DNA of 64,000 bases from Rhodospirillales bacterium (GTDB taxonomy: Bacteria > Pseudomonadota > Alphaproteobacteria > Rhodospirillales > JAPHRK01). Made by a program: the position numbers and the translations under genes. How positions within the stretch are numbered: the stretch's first letter is position 1; every line of letters begins with the position of its first letter. Location: positions 18,466-82,465 of the forward strand of contig JAPHRK010000003.1 in the NCBI GenBank assembly GCA_026196105.1, read 5' to 3'. Of the stretch, positions 1 to 10,800 are shown in pieces. The notes under the pieces were generated by a model that was not told where the DNA came from, ran no database searches, and saw only the letters and a program-made list of their open reading frames with translations.

Positions 1-358
1 AACCAATTTTTGAACCTGGAATTGACCCTTCAAAGTGTGAGCCATAAATAAAGTACCTACCTGCTTCCACAGGTTTAAAACTTTGGAAGCTGTTGGCAAT
101 CCAATCCTGCCCTTTAATCTCTTCAAGAGTGAGAGTTGGAGCCGTGAGGTTTTGTCCAGTAGCGATTAACCCGAGCCCTGCTTCTAATGAGGCCAGGTTT
201 GGCTCTTCTTCAAAAACGGCGGAGAGTTGCCAATCTTCACAATCGTTCTCGCCGAAGGAAGATACTGCGACAGCCAAATTGGAAAGAGCTTCCTCATAGA
301 TGGGAAGGTTGGATTTCTCAACGGAGAGGCTAACCCTCCAAGTGGTTGGGGTTATCAA
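1..358 (-). CDS. prmA: Ribosomal protein L11 methyltransferase PrmA (N-terminal part, cut by window edge)
   Basis: Reading the minus strand from a TTG at 358 gives an uninterrupted frame to the window edge. It encodes the N-terminal L11-recognition domain typical of PrmA, beginning WRVSLSVEK and containing DWIANSFQSFKPVEAGR and FIYGSH, the conserved segment just before the methyltransferase domain. PrmA trimethylates ribosomal protein L11 using SAM. The methyltransferase domain lies outside the window. The start overlaps nothing but sits directly after the uvrD stop, and the purine-rich GAGGAA in the last uvrD codons serves as its ribosome binding site, so the two genes are translationally close. 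The TTG start is inferred; there is no in-frame ATG nearby. Confidence 0.85.
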   Translation of the reverse strand, partial: MITPTTWRVSLSVEKSNLPIYEEALSNLAVAVSSFGENDCEDWQLSAVFEEEPNLASLEAGLGLIATGQNLTAPTLTLEEIKGQDWIANSFQSFKPVEAGRYFIYGSHFEGSIPGSKIG

Positions 359-359
359 C

Positions 360-2618
360 TCAGGCTTCCTCGACAAAATTTTCCATGACTTTCTTAACGC
401 CAGCTTTCTCAAAGGCAATTTGTAACTTGCCTCCATCTGAGTTCAGCACCCGTCCATAACCAAATTTCTGGTGGAAAACTCGTTGTCCTGCAGAATATTT
501 CTCATCCGATGTGGAAAAGGAAGGTTCTGCATTAACTGTCACCGTTTTTTCCTTACGTCCATAACTCCCATAGGAAAATGATGGCCCGGTTTCGCGTAAG
601 CTTGCGGATTGGCCGCCCCCTTGGTTATTGCCATACAAACCCGGTTTGTTGCGTTTAAGGACATGTTCTTCAGAGAGTTCATCGACAAAGCGCGAAGGCA
701 AATTGCTGCGCCATTCGTTATAAACACGGCGGTTGGCGGCATGAAGGATATATGATTTTTTGCGTGCGCGGGTTATCCCCACATAAGCCAATCGCCGCTC
801 CTCTTCCAAGCCATCGCGACCCTTTTCATCTAAAGAGAGTTGGTGAGGAAATAGCTTCTCTTCCCAACCTGGGAGAAAGACCACATCGAATTCTAAGCCC
901 TTGGCTCCATGCAGGGTCATCATGGTGACTTTTTCACCCTCGCTGGCTCGCTCGTTTTCCATCACCAAGCTAACGTGCTCCAGGAAATCTTCTAAGGAGT
1001 CGAACTCTGTCAGGGCTGTGATTAGTTCTTTGAGGTTTTCAATTTTTCCTGGAGCTTCTGGGGTCCTATCCATGCGCCACATTTCTAAGTAACCAGACTC
1101 ATCCAAAACGGTTTCCAGCACATCAGCATGGTTTTCAACTTCAGCCATAGCGCGCCAACGGGTGAAATCTTCCAATAATGCACCAAGAGGTTTCTTCGCT
1201 CGGGGCTTAAGTTCATCCGTTTCAAGTAGAACCTCAATTGCTTCAATCAAGGGCTTGTCTGCGGAACGAGCAAATTGATGGATGATTTGCATGGTCGCTT
1301 GACCAATACCGCGTTTGGGTAGGTTAACAATACGCTCAAAGGCGAGACTGTCGCCCGGTTGGAAAATAACGCGAAGATAGGCTACTGCATCACGGATTTC
1401 TTTGCGCTCATAGAAACGAAGTCCACCAATAATTCGGTAAGGCACCCCAAGAGTCATTAGGCGTTCTTCAAATTCACGGGTTTGGAAACCAGTTCTAACC
1501 AAGATTGCCACCTCGCCAAGAGAGTATTCCTTGGTTTGTAGAACTTCGATTTCTTCACCGACAAGGCGAGCTTCTTCTTGCCCATCCCAGGCGGCTTGAA
1601 CCACAACTTTGTCGCCGCCAGGGTCTTTGGTCCAGAGGGTTTTACCTAAACGGCCTTCGTTATGGGCAATCAGCCCAGAAGCTGCCCCTAAGATATGACC
1701 CGTTGAACGGTAATTCCGTTCAAGGCGAATCACAGTGGCACCGGGGAAATCTTCTTCAAAGCGCAGGATGTTTCCTACCTCAGCTCCACGCCAGGAGTAA
1801 ATGGATTGGTCATCATCTCCAACGCAGCAAATATTGCGATGCTTTTGGGCTAGCAACCTGAGCCAGAGATATTGGGCAACGTTGGTGTCTTGGTATTCAT
1901 CGACTAGAATGTAACGAAAGCGCTCTTGATAAACTTTCAAGATTTCTGGATGCCCAGTGAACAACGTTAGGCAATGCAGGATAAGGTCACCAAAATCCAA
2001 AGTGTTTTGGGACGCCATTCGGGTTTGGTACTCTTTATAGAGCTTTATCGCCAAGCCATCGGCAAAATCCTCACCGTCTTGCCCGACGACTTTGTCAGGG
2101 ACCAAACCTCGATCTTTCCAACGTTGGATAATGTTGAGCAAAGCTCTTGGGGGCCAAGCTTTGGTATCTATATCACGTTCACGGAGGATTTGTTTGAGCA
2201 GGCGAATTTGGTCGTCTGTATCCAAAATGGTAAAGCGAGTATCAATGCCAATGGCATTGCCATGGGATCTTAATATCCGAACACATAAAGCGTGAAACGT
2301 CCCTAACCACCAGCCATCCACATTACGGTCAACCATTTGGGCGACCCGCTCTTGCATTTCCTTGGCTGCCTTATTGGTAAAGGTTACCGCCAGGATTTCA
2401 CCAGGATAGGCGTGGCCTTGAATAAGGATATGAGACAGACGCGTGGTGAGCACCCGAGTCTTACCTGTTCCGGCACCCGCCAAAACAAGGACAGGGCCCT
2501 CTATCGCTTCAACCGCTTGGCGCTGGTCATTATTTAGAGAATCTAAATAGACCGTAGGCGGTGGGGCCGATGGAGTGGCTTCTTCGGGTTCATCTGAGAG
2601 TTCAAAGGGGTCATTCAT
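360..2618 (-). CDS. uvrD: ATP-dependent 3'-5' DNA helicase UvrD/PcrA/Rep family
   Basis: This 752-residue protein is a superfamily 1A helicase that unwinds DNA in nucleotide excision repair, mismatch repair and replication restart. Walker A (AGAGTGKT) is at residues 47-54, motif II (LVDEYQDTN) at about 238-246, and the motif III region (GDDDQSIYSWRGA) near 267. Later motifs include RNYRST, TMMTLHGAKGLEFD and the C-terminal EERRLAYVGITRA. The end of the protein (AGQRVFHQKFGYGRVL) matches the Tudor-like RNA-polymerase-binding tail of PcrA/UvrD. The N-terminus carries a short acidic, proline-rich extension before the helicase core. It is followed immediately by prmA, which looks co-transcribed. 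Confidence 0.95.
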   Translation of the reverse strand: MNDPFELSDEPEEATPSAPPPTVYLDSLNNDQRQAVEAIEGPVLVLAGAGTGKTRVLTTRLSHILIQGHAYPGEILAVTFTNKAAKEMQERVAQMVDRNVDGWWLGTFHALCVRILRSHGNAIGIDTRFTILDTDDQIRLLKQILRERDIDTKAWPPRALLNIIQRWKDRGLVPDKVVGQDGEDFADGLAIKLYKEYQTRMASQNTLDFGDLILHCLTLFTGHPEILKVYQERFRYILVDEYQDTNVAQYLWLRLLAQKHRNICCVGDDDQSIYSWRGAEVGNILRFEEDFPGATVIRLERNYRSTGHILGAASGLIAHNEGRLGKTLWTKDPGGDKVVVQAAWDGQEEARLVGEEIEVLQTKEYSLGEVAILVRTGFQTREFEERLMTLGVPYRIIGGLRFYERKEIRDAVAYLRVIFQPGDSLAFERIVNLPKRGIGQATMQIIHQFARSADKPLIEAIEVLLETDELKPRAKKPLGALLEDFTRWRAMAEVENHADVLETVLDESGYLEMWRMDRTPEAPGKIENLKELITALTEFDSLEDFLEHVSLVMENERASEGEKVTMMTLHGAKGLEFDVVFLPGWEEKLFPHQLSLDEKGRDGLEEERRLAYVGITRARKKSYILHAANRRVYNEWRSNLPSRFVDELSEEHVLKRNKPGLYGNNQGGGQSASLRETGPSFSYGSYGRKEKTVTVNAEPSFSTSDEKYSAGQRVFHQKFGYGRVLNSDGGKLQIAFEKAGVKKVMENFVEEA

Positions 2619-2659
2619 GAGTGATTTTTAGCCCCTCTTTATAGAAAAGAAAACCGACT

Positions 2660-4441
2660 TTAGTCTCTTTCCTCATTATGGGCTTCGACAAGGGCTTCAC
2701 TAAAGGCCGCCATTAAGTTGTTACGCCTCACTCGGCCGAGGAGAAGTTTGTTCTCTGGGCTGCGGATTACCGCCATATCATCGAGCTGGTTGTTTTGCAT
2801 AATATTTAGTGTCGATTGCAAATTGTCACTAGATTTAACTGTTGGGGCGAGGTAATTCGCCACATCACTAGCCAAAATAAGTTCGTCCATATCATGATCA
2901 AAAGCGACGTTCGCAAGATCGGCAAGGGTAATGGATCCAATGTAATGGTCGTCATCGTCAACAACAAATAAGGTCCCGGTGACGGAGCGTTGCAGGGCAC
3001 GACGAATACTGGGCAGGGGGGTGGAGATAGGGACTGTTTCTCCTTGTGGGGACATTACTTCGCGTACAGCAATCCCTTTTAAGACACTTTCCCGATATCC
3101 TGTTTTTAAATCCACTCCGCGCTGGCGGAGTTGCCAGGAGAAGAAGGATCCATTCCCTGTTTGCCTGAAGACAACTGAGGCAATAACCGCGCCTGTCATT
3201 ACAGCAATTGTCAGGCTGTAGTTACTGGTCATTTCAAAGATAATAAAAATGGTTGAGATCGGGGCACCAAGGGTAGCTGCTGCGACACTCCCCATGCCAA
3301 CAATGGCATAGGCCCCTGAGTCTGAAACAAGCGTAGGAAAAACTTCAGCCGATAAAATACCAAAGCTTCCACCAAGGAGTGCGCCGATGACGAGAGCAGG
3401 GGCGAAGACACCGCCCGCAAACCCAAAACCGATGCACAATGAGGTCATCGCGAGTTTTAGAACCCACAAGGCTAGGAGAAAACCTAGAGCATAGCTAGCG
3501 TGGAGGGCTTCATCGGTCGCTTCGTATCCGGAGCCAAGGATTTGAGGATACTTGATGGCGACAATACCAAGAATCATGCCAGCAATAGCCGGGCGTATCC
3601 ATTGAGGGCCTGGTATGGCTTGAGCGGTTTTTGTTGCGAATTGAGTTCCCTTAAGAAACATGATTGCTGTGAGGCCGCTCAGAATACCTAACATAATAAA
3701 CCCAGGAAATTCCCATAGGGAAACCAATTCTAAAGATGGGATTTGGAAGGCAGGGAAATCGCCAAAGAAGTAGCGCGATACTACAGTACTGGTGACGCTG
3801 GCAATCACGACAGGGGCAAAGGCGCTCAGTGCGTAATGCCCAACCACGACCTCATGAGCAAATAGTGCTCCGGCAATAGGGGCATTAAAGGAAGAGGCCA
3901 CGGCTGCAGCAACCCCGCACCCTAAAATGGCTTTGGTCAAAGGACCTGTGAAACGAAAACGCTCTGAAAGCCAGGAGCCAAAGGAAGCGCCAAGGTGAAC
4001 GGCTGGACCTTCCCGCCCAACAGAGGCTCCAGTGCCGATAGAGAGAATACTGGCAAAGGCGGCACCAAGCCCGGCTCTAACGGAGATTTTTCCGCCGACA
4101 AATTCACAAACTTCAATTGTGTCAGCAACCCCTTGTGGACGACGCCCCGGCATGACGAAATAAATAAACAGGCCAACAAGGAGTCCACCACAAGTCGGGA
4201 TCAGAACAATTTGCCACCAAGGAAGGCTTGCCACATGTTCAGAAAATGATTCTGAGCCATCACCGTAAGAAATTTTTTGGATCAGTTGAATGGAGAGCCT
4301 TAAGCCAACGCAAAGAACCCCCACACCTGCCCCAACCACCAAAGCAATGACCGCCAAAATAATTTGGTCATTCTTGATAATACGTCGGGTTCTTAGCATG
4401 AACCGACTAACGGTCCACTTGCGACGATTAGGTTTCGCCAT
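2660..4441 (-). CDS. ClC-family anion channel/antiporter with C-terminal CBS pair
   Basis: This 593-residue inner-membrane protein has the ClC fold. The gating-glutamate motif VGREGPAVHLG lies at about residues 141-151, and the third anion-binding motif GGVFAPALVIG near 347. The first motif, normally GSGIP with the filter serine, reads PQGVADTIE at about 102-110, so the canonical serine is absent. After the membrane part there are two CBS domains (about residues 440-580), containing VREVMSP and later LAPTVKSSDNLQ, which in this family bind nucleotides and modulate transport. A retained gating glutamate suggests a proton-coupled exchanger, but that is inference. It probably carries chloride or another halide. 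No operon partner is evident. Confidence 0.9.
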   Translation of the reverse strand: MAKPNRRKWTVSRFMLRTRRIIKNDQIILAVIALVVGAGVGVLCVGLRLSIQLIQKISYGDGSESFSEHVASLPWWQIVLIPTCGGLLVGLFIYFVMPGRRPQGVADTIEVCEFVGGKISVRAGLGAAFASILSIGTGASVGREGPAVHLGASFGSWLSERFRFTGPLTKAILGCGVAAAVASSFNAPIAGALFAHEVVVGHYALSAFAPVVIASVTSTVVSRYFFGDFPAFQIPSLELVSLWEFPGFIMLGILSGLTAIMFLKGTQFATKTAQAIPGPQWIRPAIAGMILGIVAIKYPQILGSGYEATDEALHASYALGFLLALWVLKLAMTSLCIGFGFAGGVFAPALVIGALLGGSFGILSAEVFPTLVSDSGAYAIVGMGSVAAATLGAPISTIFIIFEMTSNYSLTIAVMTGAVIASVVFRQTGNGSFFSWQLRQRGVDLKTGYRESVLKGIAVREVMSPQGETVPISTPLPSIRRALQRSVTGTLFVVDDDDHYIGSITLADLANVAFDHDMDELILASDVANYLAPTVKSSDNLQSTLNIMQNNQLDDMAVIRSPENKLLLGRVRRNNLMAAFSEALVEAHNEERD

Positions 4442-4532
4442 TGTTGTTTTCCCAAACCCCTTGGATAGGTAGTAAAAAGGCTTAAGGAAAATTAATAGAC
4501 TGGAATCCTTAAAGAATCAAAAAAGGCTTGTT

Positions 4533-5576
4533 CTAATTCGTACTTTTTGGAAGGGCTTCTTCTGTTTTAACGCAATTGCGCCCAGATTCTTTCGCCAGAT
4601 ACTGAGCTTCGTCACAACGGGCAATAAATCCTGTCAAAGGTTCACCATAAGCGAATTGTCCAACACCTGCTGATAAAGTGATTTTTCCGAGAGATTTGCC
4701 AGATTTTCGATCAACTAATCCGCTGGAAGCAATTTTTTCACGGATTTTCTCTGCAATTGCATGTCCGTCTTTCAATTCACGGCCGGGAAGGATAACAGCG
4801 AACTCTTCACCTCCGTACCTTGCAGATAAATCGTCACCTTTCGCAATAGTGCGTAGGGTTTTAGCAACCAGTTTAAGAACTTGGTCTCCAACCTGATGAC
4901 CGTAGGTGTCATTGAAATTTTTGAAATAGTCGATATCAAGCATAATCATGGACAAAGGTTTACCTTCTTCCATAGCTTCTGTTGCCAAATGTCTAAGACT
5001 AATGTCAAAATGTTTACGGTTTGAAATGCCTGTTAATCCATCAACGACAGCATCACGCTGGAGCTCTTCAACATAGGCCTTAAGGTCAGAAATTTCAGTG
5101 CTTGAAAGTTCTAAATTAGCAGCGGCTTCAGCATTCTTTTTGCTCATAACCGTTGTTGATTCAAGGACTTTATCGACAATAGGTTTAGCTTCTGTTGCAT
5201 CTTCAACAGCATTTAAACCAGTTGAAGCTGAATTAAGGTCATCGCTGTATTTTTGCATGCCTTTATCAACATCGGAAAGGTATTTCATGACCTGTTCCAA
5301 TTCTTCTCCAACGCGCTGACCTGCATGACTAACGGCGACAGCTTCATCTTCAAAGGTGAAAAATTTGCGGTAGAGTTCGCGACATCTCTTTTCGGCGACC
5401 TCTTGACCATTATCGATCAATATATCCAGTGTTCGCTTGAGGTCAGGATAATCACCGGAGTAATAATGGTACCAAACCGTATAATTTTCCGGTGTTGCCG
5501 GAATAAGGCGATCTTCTAGGGCAAGCATAGCCTGTTGAGCTATTTTTTCTGTTTCTGTTAGGCGTTTTGAGAACAC
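4533..5576 (-). CDS. GGDEF-domain diguanylate cyclase
   Basis: The protein has 347 residues and starts at a GTG with AGGAAT upstream. The C-terminal GGDEF domain (from about residue 180, DGLTGISNRKHF) carries the active-site signature ARYGGEEF at about 252-259 and the metal/substrate motif MLDIDYFKNFND near 212. It should make c-di-GMP from two GTP. The inhibitory I-site position reads KGDD rather than RxxD, so product inhibition may be weak or absent. The N-terminal 160 residues are predicted helical with no membrane segment, an arrangement common in alphaproteobacterial cyclases of unknown signal. The gene stands alone between the ClC gene and the thioesterase gene. Confidence 0.92.
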   Translation of the reverse strand: MFSKRLTETEKIAQQAMLALEDRLIPATPENYTVWYHYYSGDYPDLKRTLDILIDNGQEVAEKRCRELYRKFFTFEDEAVAVSHAGQRVGEELEQVMKYLSDVDKGMQKYSDDLNSASTGLNAVEDATEAKPIVDKVLESTTVMSKKNAEAAANLELSSTEISDLKAYVEELQRDAVVDGLTGISNRKHFDISLRHLATEAMEEGKPLSMIMLDIDYFKNFNDTYGHQVGDQVLKLVAKTLRTIAKGDDLSARYGGEEFAVILPGRELKDGHAIAEKIREKIASSGLVDRKSGKSLGKITLSAGVGQFAYGEPLTGFIARCDEAQYLAKESGRNCVKTEEALPKSTN

Positions 5577-5656
5577 TCTAATAATTCCTAAAGCGATAAA
5601 TTCTATTTATCTTAACTTATAGTTTAAGCGGATACGAGTCTAAGCGAGCTTTGTTA

Positions 5657-6142
5657 TTACCCCTTTTTGATAGCAAGGACCCTGCCGACCTGCAAAGGCT
5701 TAGTCAGCTTGGCGTGTGATTTTTTCAAATTATCAATTTTATTTGCTATCTCAGGTGGAAAAGAAGAGGTTTTCCGTTCGTTTAAATCGACATGGATAGA
5801 CATAAGCTCCGTTGTTGCGGCTAAGTATCCTTTTTCCGCATGATACATTTGATGAAAGAAATGAAGACGTTTGTCGTCACTATCAAGTATCTGAGTTGTA
5901 AAGCGCAAAGGTTCACCTTCTGAGACCTCGTAATCATACGTAATGTGTGATTCGACAACAAATAATGAACTATTGGTCTCTAAACGATATTTTTCGCCAA
6001 TACCTAAGTGATCAAATAAAGCGTCTGTAGCATGGTCAAAGGCTAAAACGTAATAGGCAACATTCATGTGGCCGTTATAGTCAATCCATTCTGGTTGAAC
6101 AGTTTCAGTGTGAATCTCTAAAAGTTGCCCGTTTGACACCAT
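5657..6142 (-). CDS. Acyl-CoA thioesterase-like protein, hot-dog (4HBT) fold
   Basis: This is a protein of about 161 residues of the 4-hydroxybenzoyl-CoA thioesterase/YbgC-like superfamily. The diagnostic segment near the N-terminus is WIDYNGHMNVAYYVLAFD, where the D-x-x-G-H-M-N pattern forms the active site of hot-dog thioesterases. The ATG at 6142 is preferred over an upstream in-frame TTG at 6163 because AGAAGGGA lies a few bases before it. The substrate cannot be told from sequence; some close relatives are annotated as carnitine-related or acyl-CoA thioesterases. It is monocistronic, with the unknown membrane protein gene transcribed divergently. Confidence 0.8.
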   Translation of the reverse strand: MVSNGQLLEIHTETVQPEWIDYNGHMNVAYYVLAFDHATDALFDHLGIGEKYRLETNSSLFVVESHITYDYEVSEGEPLRFTTQILDSDDKRLHFFHQMYHAEKGYLAATTELMSIHVDLNERKTSSFPPEIANKIDNLKKSHAKLTKPLQVGRVLAIKKG

Positions 6143-6280
6143 AATTTCCCTTCTTAGGTCCAATTTTTCTACATTTTATCGTCAGAATATGACCAGTCGT
6201 TGTTTTATAGCAACACATTGGTTTGTTTATCTCCAAGATGGAGGCCATTTATTGTCGAGATTGGTGAAGACTGCTAGCTT

Positions 6281-7804
6281 GTGAGCCAGAGGGGAATTAT
6301 AAAATGGGGCGAGGCGTTGGATAAAGGTCAGCAAAAACTCATTCTGGCGGGGGTTGCCATTCTTGGCGTCATCGTTTTGTTGATGAATTTAGGATCTTCT
6401 CCGGAATCTGTTGAGCCCACTCCTGCAGTGCCAAAGTTCACAGGGTCCATTCCTGTGGATGCAGATAAAGTTCGCCAAAGCTTAGGTATTATATCCAGCC
6501 AAAAATCTTCCCATAGTTTGATTTCTGAAGGGGTATGGCCCTCTAGCTCAGGATATTTAGCCTTAAGTTTTAGTGTTGGCGGGGCAGATAAACTTGTGTC
6601 TGTTTTTGCATCTCTTTATGACCAGGATATCACCTCAATAACTTTTACTGCTGACGTTCCAGGGCGGAGTAATTCGGAACCAATTTTAGCTTATACAGGG
6701 ACTGTCGCTGAGGGTTTTTCAAGCAAAACATCTTTTGATGGGCTGTTAACAGGGTTTACACCAATCCAAGGGGATGGCCCTGTTTCAGTTGATTTGGATT
6801 TAACTTACGGTTTAAAAGGCGGTGAGGAGCAAACAATCCCCAAAGTTATAACTTTGACGGCATCGCCTGAAGCCTCAAAAGTCGTCAATGTCATTAAATC
6901 AAAAGACGGAACTGAATTAGGGCATTTCCAGTTTGAACTGGTTTCTCGCCCCCCCCGTATGGTTGGTAAGCTTTCGGGGAGTTCTTTAGATTACGATGCG
7001 ATTTTGGCTACCGAATTAGATATGGGGGAAACACTTGGGGAAGCTTTGAGAGAAAAAAGTACAGCCCTTAAGATGTTTTGGACAGCTACTCCTGAAGAAT
7101 TTGATAAGGCCTGTTCAGTTCTTCGTCAGGCTCTCACCTTGGACGTAGGTTTAACAGCAGCAGATACAACTATTACATTGTTAGCTTTAACCTCACGTCA
7201 TGCTTTGTTTGGAGCAGGTATTTCATATGAATCTGGTTGTCTTGATGGGGAAACAGCAAGAGCTTTAGAGACTCTAGACGTTGATTTCCCAAATGGAGAC
7301 CGTCGGATGACTTCCCAAGGAAGCAACTTAACCCAACTTCTGGGAAAAGTGGGACGATTGATGCGGGATTCAAATCCTGATAATGCCCGTGACCGTCTTG
7401 AGGCCTTGTTTGCTGACTCTGTTCTAATCAAAGATCCCCATGGATTGGTGGGGAGTTTAGGCAACGATGAAGTTTTTGAAGGGCCAGGTCAAAGTGTTCT
7501 TCCAACGGCAACACCTGAAGTTGGAGCCGAATATCTCCTGAGCTTACCCGTATCTCGCTTCGCTTGCTTTAGTTCTGGAACAGGGATGAATGGTGCCCAT
7601 CGTGCGGGGCTTATCGCTTTTGCAGGTGATCCCACGATTTGGGTCTTAGACCTCGCTTTCGGTGAGGATAGCCGTATCATGGGTGTATCTGTTGCTCAGG
7701 CTACAAAGCGTGAAATTTGCCGCGCAATAGCTACGCGGACAACGCCTGAAACTCAGTGTTACTTCAGTGCTAATGGACCCATTGCTCCGGCGCAATGTCG
7801 ATAG
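6281..7804 (+). CDS. Membrane-anchored protein of unknown function
   Basis: I do not recognise this 507-residue protein. It begins at a GTG, with a short cytoplasmic stretch followed by one clear membrane segment (LAGVAILGVIVLLMNLG, about residues 23-39), so most of it should lie in the periplasm. The remainder is rich in Ser, Thr, Gly and acidic residues. It contains a few cysteines, several in the last 100 residues, which could form disulfides. There is no lipobox or recognisable catalytic motif. The gene is alone on its strand and ends in a strong terminator shared with metH. The start is uncertain because no good ribosome binding site is visible. Confidence 0.7.
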   Translation: MSQRGIIKWGEALDKGQQKLILAGVAILGVIVLLMNLGSSPESVEPTPAVPKFTGSIPVDADKVRQSLGIISSQKSSHSLISEGVWPSSSGYLALSFSVGGADKLVSVFASLYDQDITSITFTADVPGRSNSEPILAYTGTVAEGFSSKTSFDGLLTGFTPIQGDGPVSVDLDLTYGLKGGEEQTIPKVITLTASPEASKVVNVIKSKDGTELGHFQFELVSRPPRMVGKLSGSSLDYDAILATELDMGETLGEALREKSTALKMFWTATPEEFDKACSVLRQALTLDVGLTAADTTITLLALTSRHALFGAGISYESGCLDGETARALETLDVDFPNGDRRMTSQGSNLTQLLGKVGRLMRDSNPDNARDRLEALFADSVLIKDPHGLVGSLGNDEVFEGPGQSVLPTATPEVGAEYLLSLPVSRFACFSSGTGMNGAHRAGLIAFAGDPTIWVLDLAFGEDSRIMGVSVAQATKREICRAIATRTTPETQCYFSANGPIAPAQCR

Positions 7805-7819
7805 ATAATCAAAGCAATT

Positions 7820-7849
7820 CCCTCCCCTAGAAGGGGAGGGGTTTATTTT
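7820..7849. terminator. Bidirectional rho-independent terminator
   Basis: Perfect 9-bp stem CCCTCCCCT/AGGGGAGGG with a 3-base loop, followed on the plus strand by GTTTATTTTA. It lies between two convergent genes, the unknown membrane protein and metH, and overlaps the very end of metH. Confidence 0.85.
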
Positions 7850-10800
7850 ATATTACGAAATACTTAGCTGCCGGGTGGTGGACCACGATGGCGGCTGTCG
7901 ATTGTTCAGGGTGGAGTTGCTCTTCATCTGCCATGGAGAGGCCGATTTTGTCAGCACCGAGAAGCCTGAGTAAATCGTGTTGCTGGGTCATATCTGGACA
8001 CGCGGGATAACCGAAGGAATAACGGGACCCGCGATAGCGTTGCTTGAGAATTTTAGCCATTTCCCGAGGATCATCACCTCCCATGCCAAGAGATTCACGA
8101 ATACGTTTGTGAACATATTCAGCCAAGGCCTCTGCCATTTCTACTCCATAGCCATGGAGGTAGAGGTAATCTTGATATTTATCGTTCTCAAACCACTTGC
8201 GAGCGACTTCAGAGGCGTGTTGCCCCATGGTAACTACTTGCAAGCCAATGACATCCCGTTCTTGGTCCGCAACATCGCGGAAGAAGTCCGCAATACACAG
8301 GCCGCCTTCTTTGGCTTGGCGGGGGAAGGAGAAACGAGTCGCTTCGGTGGTACCGTCTTCTTCAAACAGGACTACCGTATTACCTTCTGAAGCACACTTC
8401 CAAAACCCATAAGCAGCTTGAGGTTTGAGAATGTTTTCTTTCTCACAACGCTCCGTCAGATCGTGCATGATGGGGCGAACTTCTTTAGCTGCCCATTCGT
8501 TATATTCAGCAAGTTTACGACCAGCTTTTTTGTATCCCCATTGGAATTGAAACAGAGTGTTCTCATTAATAAAAGGAACCAGGGTTTTTAGTGGAACATC
8601 TTCAATAATCTTCGCGCCCCAGAAGGGAGGCTTAGGAACCGCAATTCCTTGAGGAAGCTCTTTTCTTAGGATGCGTGTTTCTTCCACATCAAGAGGTCTG
8701 AGAGCATTCTCTACAGGCATCATGTCGAGAACTTCGCGCCCTTTTTTCTTTGATGAAGAAGTTTTCTTCTCAATCGTATTCATTTCCCCTTTGATAGCTT
8801 TGTCCATTAAGTTTAGGCCATCGAAAGCATCGCGTGCATAGGCAACTTGGTCTTCTGCATAAGCGGCGGAGCAATCCGTTTCAACATACTTGCGCGTCAG
8901 GGCTGCACCGCCAAGAAAGACAGGGACTTCAAGTCCTTGGCGGGTCATTTCTTCAAGATTTTCACGCATGATAACCGTAGATTTCACAAGTAAACCTGAG
9001 AGGCCAACAGCATCGGGTTTGTGTTCATTAACGGCGTCAATAATGGTGTTGATTGGTTGTTTAATACCAAGGTTGATTACCTTGTAGCCATTGTTGGTCA
9101 AGATGATGTCGACAAGATTTTTACCAATATCATGGACGTCGCCTTTAACCGTTGCCAGTACTAAGGTGCCTTTTTCACTGCCTTCGGTTTTGTCCATAAA
9201 TTGCTCAAGGTGCTTCACGGCAGCCTTCATGGTTTCAGCAGATTGAAGAACAAAAGGCAGCTGCATTTTGCCAGAACCAAATAACTCGCCAACTACCTTC
9301 ATGCCATCAAGGAGTAGGGTGTTGATAATGGTTAGAGGATCGTATTTTTCACGGGCTTCATCTAGCTCATCTTCCAAGCCATTGCGGTCACCTTCAATAA
9401 TGCGCAGCTTAAGACGTTCTTCAACTGTCTCGGGCCGAGCTTTGGCTTTTTCTTCTTCTACATTGCGGTCTTGGAAAAGAGCAATAAAAGCGTGAAGAGG
9501 GTCGTAGCCTTCTCTGCGACGGTCAAAAATTAAATCCTCTGCGGCTTTAACTTCTTCAGGAGCAATGGTGTGCAAAGGTTTGATTTTGGAGATGTGAACG
9601 ATAGCACCCGTCATGCCCCTCTTAACGGCATGGTCTAGAAAGACGGAGTTCAGTACATGGCGAGCGGCTGCTTTGAGACCAAAAGAGATATTTGAGAGTC
9701 CAAGGATAATTTGAATTTCAGGTAGCTCTTTTGCGATGCGCTCAATGGCATCCAAGGTTTCAATACCCAACTTACGGTCATCGTCATTGCCAGTGCAAAT
9801 GGTGAAAGTTAGAGGATCAATCATCAGGTCGCTGGCAGGAAGGCCGCCTGCTACGACAAAGTCATGGAGGCGTTGGGCAATCTTTATTTTACCTTCTACA
9901 TCTTTCGCCATGCCTTCTTCGTCAATGGTCAGGGCAACAACAGCCGCACCGAATTTTTTAGCCAAAGCGAGACGGTCTGTGGCGGGTTGTTCACCATCTT
10001 CAAAGTTGATGGAGTTAATGATTGCTTTTCCGCCATAAAGTTTAAGGGCCGCATCAATAACAGGGAGCTCGGTGGAGTCGATAACCAATGGTGTGGTCAC
10101 AGCGCCACGGAGTTGGCTCACCATTTCTGTCATATCTGCAACTTCGTTACGACCAACAAAAGCGGTGCAAACGTCTAGAGATGTTGAGCCTTCGCGGGCC
10201 TGATCTTTGCCGATGGCAACGCACTGATCCCAATCTTCAGCTTCTTGCAGATCACGGAATTTTTTGGAGCCATTGGCATTGCAACGTTCACCAATGGTGA
10301 AAATGGCATTTTCCTGACGCAAGCTTGCTTGTGTGTAAAGTGAAGCGGCAGAAGGGACCCAGTGGAAATTACGCTCAACCGGAGCCGGGCGAGGATTGCC
10401 GTTACGACGGAGCATTTCGTCGAGAGCCTTAATGTGACCTGTGTTAGTGCCACAGCAACCACCGATCATATTAACACCGTCTTCTACAACAAAACGCTCG
10501 ACCCAACGGGCGAGTTCTTCTGGTGAGAGGGGGTAGTGGGTTTGACCGTCGACCAGTTCTGGTAACCCGGCGTTTGGTTGAACCGAAATCAGGTGAGGCC
10601 AGTTTTCGGATAGCCACTTAACATGCTCTGCCATTTCCTGAGGTCCGGTGGCGCAGTTAAGCCCTATCAAATCCACATCCATAGCTTGGATTGCTGTAGC
10701 TGCTGCGGCTATATCAGAGCCAACCAAGAGGGTTCCGGTAGTTTCAACTGTAACCTGGATGAAAATCGGCATTTCTTTGTTAAGGCTTTGTCGAGCTTTC

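Noticed and set aside
93..299. Plus-strand ORF of 68 codons at the left edge
   Set aside because: It is antisense to a clear PrmA N-terminal frame on the minus strand and has no family features.
7977..8390. Plus-strand ORF of 137 codons inside metH
   Set aside because: Shadow of metH in another frame; no ribosome binding site or domain.
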